Below are positions 1 to 4,765 of a stretch of DNA of 5,620 nt, piece after piece; the stretch's first letter is position 1, and each line of letters opens with the position of its first letter. Under the pieces are notes generated by a model. It was not told the DNA's origin. It saw nothing but the letters and a program-made list of their open reading frames with translations, and did no database searches. The stretch is from contig PWQB01000363.1 of assembly GCA_003556955.1 (NCBI GenBank), positions 1-5,620 on the forward strand, read 5' to 3'. Both the position numbers and the translations under genes were made by a program. The stretch is from Nostocaceae cyanobacterium CSSed10_463m (GTDB taxonomy: Bacteria; Cyanobacteriota; Cyanobacteriia; Cyanobacteriales; Nostocaceae).

Positions 1-2
1 GC

Positions 3-83
3 GTAGGTTGGGTTAAGCACAGCGCAACCCAACACCCAAAGACCTTGGCATTGTTGGGTTTCACTACGTTCTACCCAACCTAC
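3..83. repeat. Palindromic MITE-like repeat (GTAGGTTGGGT family)
   Basis: The ends are a perfect 11-bp inverted repeat: GTAGGTTGGGT at 3-13 and its complement ACCCAACCTAC at 73-83. A second, inner 9-bp inverted repeat lies at 26-34 (AACCCAACA) and 52-60 (TGTTGGGTT). The whole 81-bp unit could fold into a long interrupted hairpin. Elements with these termini are common between genes in cyanobacteria, and no coding capacity is seen, so a non-autonomous mobile or palindromic repeat is the best reading. No clear target-site duplication is visible, and the left flank is only 2 bases long here. Confidence 0.75.
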
Positions 84-120
84 ATTTATTTTTCTCTCTC
101 TAGAGTGATAGAAAAGGGTT

Positions 121-148
121 AATTACGAATTACGAATTACGAATTACG
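121..148. repeat. Four tandem AATTACG heptamers
   Basis: Four perfect copies of AATTACG stand head to tail and end 9 bases before the ATG of the TPR-protein gene. Short tandem heptanucleotide repeats of this kind (STRR) are a known hallmark of heterocystous cyanobacterial genomes. The tract occupies the place where a ribosome binding site would lie, so it must be part of the leader if translation starts at 158. Confidence 0.85.
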
Positions 149-157
149 AACTATAAA

Positions 158-1237
158 ATGATAGAGCAAGTAGCCACTGCCTTTGAGCATAAAGACTATC
201 ACACAGCCGCCAAACTACTCAAACAGCTGTTAAAAGAATCACCTGAAAATCCTTGGGTGCAATTTTATCTAGGACGGCTATATCAGGTATCTGGAAAGCA
301 CCCAGAAGCCGAGAAAATTTATCGCCAACTGTTACGAAACACAACCAACACCAAAATCCTTAATCAAGCCCGCCAAGGTTTGCAGCAACTGCAAGAAATT
401 AATCAAGCAGAAAGACAACGCGCCATATCCAAAGCTACATCTGAAGCTAGTCATGCTGAACCAGGCGTATTAATTTTAAAACCTTTAGCCACTGAACTGA
501 AAACCATAGCTGCACCAAAATTGGCTGAAATCATGCAACTAGACCCCTATACTGCCCGGCTAGTGCTGCCCAGTCGTGGTTGGAGATTGTATCGAACTGG
601 ACAAGTAGGAGAACTGCAATTTTATGGTCAACAGCTACAGCAAGCTGGGATTCCTTGTTTCTGGGCAAGCATCACCGCAATACAACAAATTCAAGTTGTT
701 CAAGTCAAGCATTTTTCCGCATCTGACCCCCAACCTACAGTTATTTGCTGCAACCAAGACAAACAGCCTGGCTCCCTCACCTTTAACTGGTCAGAAGTCA
801 CCGCCAGAGTAGAAGGACTATTACCCATTTTTGAAGAAGTAATAGACTTTGGCAAACGCCGCAAATTAGAGTGGAAAACCCAAACTCAAGACTATGCTCA
901 GTTTTGTGATTTACACCTACCTGGTAGAAATTGCATTTTAAGACTTTATGATCATGGTTATGAGTTTCAAGAATGTGTAGGAATTACTGACCAATCTAGC
1001 CAAAATACCATCAGAATTAATTGGAATAGCTTAATGCAATGGATTTCACAACACATAGCACAAGTTAAAACTTGGTCAAATTTCAAACAGTTTGCGGAAA
1101 CAGCATTAGATCAAACAGAAATGCTGGGTACAATTCAGCCTCACATTCACCTCTTTCGTAGGCAACAGACTCATTGGGACCCAGCCTTTCATTTATATAG
1201 TGGCTTAGTATTTCTCAACTCAGCCGAAATTATTTAG
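158..1237 (+). CDS. TPR-repeat protein of unknown function (cyanobacterial conserved hypothetical)
   Basis: This is a 359-residue soluble protein with no signal peptide or membrane helix. Residues 1-66 form two helix pairs of the tetratricopeptide type (A-x-x-x-K-D-Y-x-x-A near 8-17; F-Y-L-G-R-L-Y-Q-x-x-G-K near 36-47), a protein-binding scaffold. A Gln-rich helix (70-90) links to a module at about 103-185 containing LPSRGWRLYRTGQ and IPCFWASI. This is followed by a larger C-terminal region (about 190-359) that I do not recognise. The combination recalls TPR proteins conserved in filamentous cyanobacteria, but no reaction can be named. The ATG at 158 is chosen because the TPR begins at once after it; no Shine-Dalgarno is present and a heptamer repeat sits immediately upstream. 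The open frame extends back to about 104 but holds no other usual start. It converges on the next gene, overlapping it by 8 bp. The CDS is firm; the function is unknown. Confidence 0.9.
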   Translation: MIEQVATAFEHKDYHTAAKLLKQLLKESPENPWVQFYLGRLYQVSGKHPEAEKIYRQLLRNTTNTKILNQARQGLQQLQEINQAERQRAISKATSEASHAEPGVLILKPLATELKTIAAPKLAEIMQLDPYTARLVLPSRGWRLYRTGQVGELQFYGQQLQQAGIPCFWASITAIQQIQVVQVKHFSASDPQPTVICCNQDKQPGSLTFNWSEVTARVEGLLPIFEEVIDFGKRRKLEWKTQTQDYAQFCDLHLPGRNCILRLYDHGYEFQECVGITDQSSQNTIRINWNSLMQWISQHIAQVKTWSNFKQFAETALDQTEMLGTIQPHIHLFRRQQTHWDPAFHLYSGLVFLNSAEII

Positions 1238-1691
1238 AAGTCTTGACTTGACGAGCCATATCTAAGAAAGAATTCATATTCGCACCTGGACGGCGACGAT
1301 CATTAGAACTAGAAGCAGAAGGAATCAGATATTTGGGTGCAAATGTCGTTTCAGTCACAGGGGTTTTTGTCCCATTAGATGTTGCGGCTGGTGCTGCGGC
1401 GGGTTCAGCTTTAGGAGCTTTACCATTTTTGGATGACTCTACTTGAGACGCTGTAGTAGTAGGTGCATTCTTCTTAGTAGTAGGCGCATCTACTGCCACT
1501 GATGCCGCAGCTTTTGTACCATTAACTGTAGGGGCTGGGGATACTTCTGGAGCTTGAGGTTTAGCTGCTGGTGCTTTCTCAGATGCAGGTTCATCTAACT
1601 CTAAGTAGTAGCCATTGCCTTTTTTACCAGGTAACAACCCAGTGATGAAACCCAAGATACCCGTGATTAACTTTTTGATAAAACCAAACAT
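1230..1691 (-). CDS. Small hypothetical protein with hydrophobic N-terminus and Ala/Pro/Thr-rich linker
   Basis: This 153-residue protein has three parts. Residues 2-21 are a hydrophobic, Gly-rich segment with two lysines (FGFIKKLITGILGFITGLLP), which could be an amphipathic or membrane-inserting helix. There follows a short motif GYYLELDE (27-34). Residues 35-115 are a low-complexity Ala/Pro/Thr/Lys linker, with NGTK twice (57-60, 106-109). The last part, 117-153, looks conserved: FAPKYLIP, then RRRPG (132-136) and SFLDMARQVK (141-150). The hydrophobic start, disordered linker and basic tail suggest a membrane-anchored tether or adaptor, but this is inference and I do not recognise a named family. 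The start is well supported: minus-strand GGGAG (plus 1700-1704) lies 8 bases before the ATG. It ends convergent with the TPR gene (8-bp overlap) and stands alone on its strand. Confidence 0.85.
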   Translation of the reverse strand: MFGFIKKLITGILGFITGLLPGKKGNGYYLELDEPASEKAPAAKPQAPEVSPAPTVNGTKAAASVAVDAPTTKKNAPTTTASQVESSKNGKAPKAEPAAAPAATSNGTKTPVTETTFAPKYLIPSASSSNDRRRPGANMNSFLDMARQVKTSK

Positions 1692-1699
1692 GAAAATTT

Positions 1700-1704
1700 C
1701 TCCC
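1700..1704 (-). promoter_or_regulatory. Ribosome binding site of the 1230-1691 gene
   Basis: The minus strand reads GGGAG followed by 8 bases and then ATG. This is the clearest Shine-Dalgarno sequence in the window; the other genes lack a good one. It fixes the start of the small hypothetical protein at 1691. Confidence 0.7.
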
Positions 1705-1841
1705 GTCTTTATATATCTTTAACAGTTGTGTAAAAAACCGCAGTATATTACATTTCTTTGCAGCAACTACGCCATTGTTGTCACAAAGTTTATAATTTTC
1801 CACTTAATTAACATTGTAGTAAATCTACAAAACAAATAGTC

Positions 1842-1889
1842 TTAACTCTTGAGTGCAAGCACTTACGACTGGTAGACATCCAGAGTTAA
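1842..1889. other. Branched dyad structure
   Basis: An 8-bp perfect inverted repeat, TTAACTCT (1842-1849) and AGAGTTAA (1882-1889), encloses a second hairpin with AGTGC (1852-1856) and GCACT (1859-1863). A weaker CTGG/CCAG pair lies at 1869-1883 and would compete with the outer stem. The unit could form a small branched RNA or a cruciform. No function is known to me; it may be a decayed palindromic repeat or part of a leader. Confidence 0.35.
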
Positions 1890-2009
1890 TTATTAAATTT
1901 TCTGGTAGCGAAGCGCAAGATTCTGAAATAATGCTTAATCAAAATTAACATTTTTTTGTTTGCTTATAGAAGTTCCCATGCTCGTGAGGTACAAAGTTTT
2001 TTAGTTTTA

Positions 2010-2028
2010 GGGAACAGGGAACAGGGAA
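2010..2028. repeat. GGGAACA heptamer repeat (about 2.7 copies)
   Basis: GGGAACA occurs twice in tandem, followed by GGGAA. This matches the short tandem heptamer style seen in Nostoc-like genomes. The tract translates as the LFPVPCS-type string on the minus strand, which explains part of a spurious open frame there. Confidence 0.6.
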
Positions 2029-2093
2029 TAAATTGGTGTGTACTTCATTAGACTGGGAAAGGCTATATATCTTGCACCATTTGAAATCAGCTA

Positions 2094-2223
2094 CAAAACC
2101 CGTGTGGAAACCAATTTCCGCACTCATAGCTAAACTCCATTTTAATGGACTGAAATCTTTTCCCAGTCGTCTTTAGACGACTTTTGCTATCAGACGGGGG
2201 TTTGAACCTCCGGCGGGTTTTTG
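2094..2223. repeat. Inverted pair of about 58-nt double-hairpin modules (REP-doublet or IS200/IS605-end like)
   Basis: Module A is on the minus strand (2151 down to 2094) and module B on the plus strand (2165-2223), separated by 13 bases. Both read AGTC, hairpin 1, TTTWGCTATSAG, hairpin 2, CGGGTTTT. In A, hairpin 1 is TCCATT/AATGGA (2136-2149) and hairpin 2 pairs 2103-2110 with 2115-2122. In B, hairpin 1 is AGTCGTCT/AGACGACT (2165-2182) and hairpin 2 pairs 2195-2202 with 2205-2212. Stem sequences differ between copies but pairing is kept, while the linkers stay similar. Cyanobacterial genomes carry similar TTTAGCTAT-containing hairpins near IS200/IS605- or IS607-like elements; that link is from memory. 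No transposase is present. Confidence 0.65.
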
Positions 2224-2240
2224 CTTCACTGATGGTCTTT

Positions 2241-2273
2241 AATTTTGAATTAATAATTTTGAATTTTGAATTG
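2241..2273. repeat. AATTTTG heptamer-like AT-rich repeat
   Basis: AATTTTG occurs at 2241-2247, 2255-2261 and 2262-2268, followed by a partial AATTG. The tract is flanked by imperfect arms CACTGATGGTC (2227-2237) and GACCAGTG (2278-2285). It belongs to the same general class of short heptamer repeats as the tracts at 121 and 2010. Confidence 0.5.
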
Positions 2274-2370
2274 ATTTGACCAGTGGGGTAAGTGTCATAG
2301 CCGATCAGCAGCCAATCACAGGATTCAGGTAAATTTCCTACAGACTTTTGATGCAGGTTACACTTGGCAG

Positions 2371-3039
2371 ATGAATACCAACAACCAACAGCGCAACTCC
2401 GTGTTATTGATACATGGTATTGATGACACAGGAACCGTTTTTAATAAAATGGCGGCTTACTTAAGAAAATTGGGGTGGTCTGTGTATACCCTGGATCTTT
2501 TTCCTAGCAATGGGGAAATTGGTCTTGATATTTTGGCACAACAAGTAGCTGATTATGTCGTTAAGACCTTTGCACCAGAACAAGCAATCGATTTGATCGG
2601 CTTCAGCATGGGAGGAATTGTCAGCCGTTACTACCTGCAACGGCTAGGAGGAATTAACCGTGTACAGCGATTTATTAGTATTGCCTCACCTCATCATGGA
2701 ACTGTGGTAGCCTACGCTTCTCAACGTCACGGTTGCTTACAAATGCGCCCTAACAGCGAATTTATTCAAAATTTAAATGCTGATGCTGTGATGTTAGAAC
2801 AGTTAAATTTTACCTCGATTTGGACACCCTATGATTTGATGATAGTTCCAGCAAATAGTTCACAAATGCCAATGGGAAAAGAAGTAGTAGTACCAGTTGT
2901 ACTACACTCTTGGATGTTGACAGATGCCAGAAGTTTAGCAGCAGTAGTATCAGCCTTGTCTGAACCAGTTAAGTCCGATCACCAATTTGGTTATTCTGAG
3001 AACTTGCAAAAATCGCCTCTGGGTGGCGGTAATATTTAA
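2371..3039 (+). CDS. Alpha/beta-hydrolase, lipase/esterase family
   Basis: This 222-residue protein has the layout of a small bacterial lipase/esterase (compare Bacillus LipA), which hydrolyses ester bonds of lipids or other acyl esters. The oxyanion-hole strand VLLIHGIDD is at 11-19. The nucleophile elbow GFSMGG is at 77-82, with Ser79 the likely nucleophile. SPHHGT (106-111) is typical of lipases. Asp155 (TPYDLMIVP) and His179 (VVLHSW) fit the other two triad members by position. There is no signal peptide, so it should act in the cytoplasm. The start at 2371 is the first possible start in an otherwise start-free frame; no clear Shine-Dalgarno is seen. The family core seems to end near residue 198 (SALSEP). 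The last 24 residues or so are read antisense through the end of the convergent VOC gene and look like an unconserved tail. Substrate unknown. Confidence 0.9.
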   Translation: MNTNNQQRNSVLLIHGIDDTGTVFNKMAAYLRKLGWSVYTLDLFPSNGEIGLDILAQQVADYVVKTFAPEQAIDLIGFSMGGIVSRYYLQRLGGINRVQRFISIASPHHGTVVAYASQRHGCLQMRPNSEFIQNLNADAVMLEQLNFTSIWTPYDLMIVPANSSQMPMGKEVVVPVVLHSWMLTDARSLAAVVSALSEPVKSDHQFGYSENLQKSPLGGGNI

Positions 3040-3400
3040 ATTCCATCAAGTTGTAAAAGGGATCTTCTAAAAAGAAAGTACGATGTTCCAAGGCAGAACC
3101 AACAAAGCGATTTTTAGGTGATTCCCGAAAAACCAAATTTTGCCTTTCTGCTTTTGCTAATAATTCCTCCCAGTCATGTTCCTGAATAAAAATTAGTCCA
3201 AAGTGTCTGGGGTATATAGTCCGTTGGGGCGATAAAGTTTCCTTGGTGACGTGTGCTACCAATTGATGACCGTAGAGGTTCAGAATCAGTGCTTGGGAAT
3301 TTTCACGCCCAGGGATGCAGCCGAGTCCATCGACATAATATGCTTTGGTTTGGGCAATGTTTGTCACAGGAAAAGCTAGATGAAATAAAGTTTGGCTCAT
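2969..3400 (-). CDS. VOC-superfamily protein (glyoxalase / dioxygenase fold)
   Basis: This 143-residue protein has the paired beta-alpha-beta-beta-beta modules of the vicinal oxygen chelate fold. Module 1 begins FHLAFPVTNIAQTKAYY and module 2 begins PRHFGLIF. FLEDPFYNLMEFKYY is the usual C-terminal VOC signature. His7, His66 and Glu120 sit where the metal ligands of FosA- or dioxygenase-like members lie, so it is probably a metal-dependent enzyme. The substrate cannot be told; a glyoxalase or ring-cleaving reaction is possible. The ATG at 3400 is preferred. The frame can be extended to a TTG at 3433, but the extra 11 residues come partly from a tandem 9-mer and precede the fold. No Shine-Dalgarno is visible. 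The 3' end overlaps the lipase gene by 71 bp in convergent orientation. The protein ends with a short tail after YYRHPEAIF. Confidence 0.88.
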   Translation of the reverse strand: MSQTLFHLAFPVTNIAQTKAYYVDGLGCIPGRENSQALILNLYGHQLVAHVTKETLSPQRTIYPRHFGLIFIQEHDWEELLAKAERQNLVFRESPKNRFVGSALEHRTFFLEDPFYNLMEFKYYRHPEAIFASSQNNQIGDRT

Positions 3401-3504
3401 AGAGTAATTGATGCAATTGATGCTATTTAACAATTGTGGTCAATTTGCACACAGTTTTAAATAATCTCAACTTATATCCTGGGAATGGTGTTTACGTCAG
3501 GAGA

Positions 3505-3532
3505 GAGGGGACGTGTTAAATTGCGTCTCTAC
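3505..3532. repeat. Decayed GTAGAGACG-type palindrome
   Basis: CGTCTCTAC at 3524-3532 is one arm of a GTAGAGACG palindrome, which occurs often between cyanobacterial genes. The opposite arm, GAGGGGACG at 3505-3513, matches with three changes, two of which would be G-T wobbles. The loop is TGTTAAATTG. It is probably an old copy of a dispersed palindromic repeat. Confidence 0.45.
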
Positions 3533-3597
3533 AAATAGTCAAAGGTTTTTTTTGGTTTTCCCTGTTTCGTTTCTCCTTGACTTGTAAGAGGAATATA

Positions 3598-3688
3598 ACC
3601 TAGTACCGTCGTCAAGTCCAAAGGTTTATTCTCTAGGCTTTTCGTTGATTTTAAATGGTTGTCCTATTTGCGCCGTTCTGTACTAGGT
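3598..3688. repeat. 91-bp segment bounded by a 9-bp inverted repeat
   Basis: ACCTAGTAC (3598-3606) and GTACTAGGT (3680-3688) are perfect inverted copies at the ends of a 91-bp segment. The inside shows no long stem and no open frame. The layout fits a very small MITE-like insertion, but no clear target duplication is seen, and chance cannot be excluded for 9-bp arms. Confidence 0.35.
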
Positions 3689-3791
3689 ATTTTTTGGGAA
3701 TGAGTTAGTGAGTGGCAGAAATTCAACATCCCAGTTCTAAAATTGGTTATTCTGTTGATATTCTGACAAAACTATTCATGATTTATTGCTG

Positions 3792-4601
3792 ATGTTATCT
3801 TTTATTGACTCTGCAAATCCCTGGTTGGTAGCAATAGGATTGAACACAATTTTATTGAGTTTAGTATGGATTGCGCCCAAAAAACTACTCACCCCCGCAG
3901 GAATATTACACGCCTGGTTACTGGGAGTACTGATTTGGGTAACTCTTGGTTGGCAAGGATATGTAGTGGTGGGGTTCTATTTTTTGGTTGGTTCTGGTGT
4001 AACACGGATTGGTATGGCACAAAAAGAAGCAGCAGGAATAGCTGAAAAGCGTTCTGGAGCTAGAGGCCCGGAAAATGTTTGGGGTTCGGCTCTAACTGGG
4101 GCTTTGTGTGCTTTGGGTGTGGGGATTCTCAATTCGGGATTAATAATACCTAATACTCAGTCCCTAGTTCCTAGTCCCCAGTTGCTACTGTTGTTAGGCT
4201 ATGTGGCCAGTTTTAGTACTAAGCTTTCTGATACCACTGCCAGCGAAGTGGGTAAAGCCTACGGTAAACGTACCTTTTTGATTACTACACTCCAACCAGT
4301 ATCTCGTGGTACAGAGGGAGCTGTGAGTTTAGAGGGAACCTTAGCAGGTGTGCTGGCTTCGATTGCGATCGCTTGCGTCGGTTGGGCAGTTGGTCTGATA
4401 GATTTATTAGGAATACTTTGGTGCATATTGGCTGCATTTATCGCTACGAATTTAGAAAGTGTAATTGGTGCAACACTACAGTCTAAATATGACTGGCTGA
4501 CTAATGAAGTAGTGAATATTTTGAATACATTAATCGGTGCGATCGCTGCTATCTTACTAGCCTTATTCTGGACAATAATTACTTCTTCCTTCCCTGTCTA
4601 A
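3792..4601 (+). CDS. DUF92/TIGR00297 integral membrane protein, VTE6 phytyl-phosphate kinase-like
   Basis: This 269-residue protein is mostly hydrophobic, with about seven membrane segments (near 8-26, 37-54, 56-70, 101-118, 130-142, 183-218 and 245-263). The family signatures are clear: RSGARGPENVWGSA (87-100), STKLSDTTASEVGKAYGKR (142-160), PVSRGTEGAVSLEGTLAG (169-186) and TNLESVIGATLQ (219-230). In plants the DUF92 protein VTE6 is a phytyl-phosphate kinase, making phytyl diphosphate from phytol released by chlorophyll breakdown for tocopherol synthesis. By family this protein probably does the same in cyanobacterial membranes, though CTP- or phosphate-using relatives with other prenyl substrates are possible. 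The ATG at 3792 is preferred to an in-frame TTG at 3786; no Shine-Dalgarno is seen. Both HIP1 sites of the window lie in this gene. A heptamer repeat tract encodes residues about 122-131. No neighbour has a related role. Confidence 0.9.
   Translation: MLSFIDSANPWLVAIGLNTILLSLVWIAPKKLLTPAGILHAWLLGVLIWVTLGWQGYVVVGFYFLVGSGVTRIGMAQKEAAGIAEKRSGARGPENVWGSALTGALCALGVGILNSGLIIPNTQSLVPSPQLLLLLGYVASFSTKLSDTTASEVGKAYGKRTFLITTLQPVSRGTEGAVSLEGTLAGVLASIAIACVGWAVGLIDLLGILWCILAAFIATNLESVIGATLQSKYDWLTNEVVNILNTLIGAIAAILLALFWTIITSSFPV
4156..4183. repeat. Heptamer repeat (YYYAGTY-like) inside the DUF92 gene
   Basis: Four tandem units, CTCAGTC, CCTAGTT, CCTAGTC and CCCAGTT, lie in the coding sequence. They encode roughly TQSLVPSPQ, between two predicted membrane helices. 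Such CAGTCCC/TAGTCCC heptamers are normally found between genes in Nostoc-like genomes, so this looks like a repeat that has entered or arisen in a tolerant loop. Confidence 0.6.
4365..4372. repeat. HIP1 octamer GCGATCGC
   Basis: An exact GCGATCGC palindrome, which is greatly over-represented in many cyanobacterial genomes. A second copy is at 4539-4546 in the same gene. Its use here is as a taxonomic marker. Confidence 0.9.
4539..4546. repeat. HIP1 octamer GCGATCGC, second copy
   Basis: Second exact copy of the cyanobacterial HIP1 octamer, near the 3' end of the DUF92 gene and encoding GAIA-type residues in a membrane segment. Confidence 0.9.
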
Positions 4602-4765
4602 GTTCTTTCTAAAAAAACACACAGGTAAATTCACATAACCCTGCGAGGGTGTAATTTTCGTGTATCTATACAACGGGTTGATATTTTTGATTGTCTAAGT
4701 TTTAAACTTGCCAATATATCTTTTGTAATATATCAAACTTTAGCGTTCCTTTATTAATTAAGTTC
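4602..4765 (+). promoter_or_regulatory. Probable promoter/leader region of the parvulin gene
   Basis: This 164-bp gap has several short dyads: ACCCT/AGGGT (4638-4650), TGTAT/ATACA (4661-4672) and CAAC/GTTG (4671-4680). An AATATATC direct repeat (4713-4720 and 4727-4734) lies in an AT-rich stretch just before the gene. TTGTCT (4691-4696) with ATATAT 17 bases downstream is a possible but weak promoter. No strong terminator for the DUF92 gene is seen; the 4638-4650 hairpin has a 5-bp stem and no clean T run. Confidence 0.3.

Larger units (their letters stand above)
1692..2370. other. Divergent intergenic region rich in dyads and repeats
   Basis: This 679-bp stretch separates the minus-strand small hypothetical gene from the plus-strand lipase gene, so it should contain both promoters. 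I found no convincing -35/-10 pair. It holds several dyads: CTTTG/CAAAG and CAAC/GTTG nested at 1756-1788 with symmetric 3-base internal loops, TTGTAG/CTACAA at 1814-1830, TTAACTCT/AGAGTTAA at 1842-1889, and CACTG/CAGTG arms near 2227 and 2285. It also contains a GGGAACA repeat, an inverted pair of structured modules and an AATTTTG repeat, listed separately. The only open frame (1945-2127, minus) runs through repeat sequence and is not believed. Confidence 0.6.
3401..3791. other. Intergenic region between VOC and DUF92 genes
   Basis: This divergent region of 391 bp contains no credible gene. Immediately upstream of the VOC start is a tandem 9-mer, AATTGATGC twice (3406-3423). Further right are a decayed palindrome (3505-3532), short arms CTTGAC/GTCAAG (3576-3581 and 3611-3616) and a 9-bp inverted repeat spanning 3598-3688. 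Promoters for both flanking genes should lie here, but no convincing promoter boxes were found. Confidence 0.55.

Noticed and set aside
121..148. CRISPR-like repeat array
   Set aside because: The units are 7 bp with no spacers, so this is a simple tandem heptamer tract.
624..812. Plus-strand 62-residue open frame inside the TPR gene
   Set aside because: It lies wholly within a longer, clearly coding gene in another frame, shows no domain and has no ribosome binding site.
1816..1828. NtcA-like GTA...TAC site
   Set aside because: The spacer is 7 bases rather than the 8 of the NtcA consensus, and no -10 box is placed suitably. The same fault applies to GTA...TAC at 2329-2341.
1945..2127. Minus-strand 60-residue open frame
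   Set aside because: It starts inside repeat module A and runs through the GGGAACA tract, which gives the LFPVPCS string typical of translated repeats; there is no ribosome binding site.
2195..2222. Hairpin followed by TTTTT as a rho-independent terminator
   Set aside because: No plus-strand gene ends upstream of it, and the same hairpin plus CGGGTTTT recurs in inverted form in module A, so it is better explained as part of the repeat.
4638..4650. Terminator after the DUF92 gene
   Set aside because: The stem is only 5 bp and the following sequence is GTAATTTT, not a clean T run.
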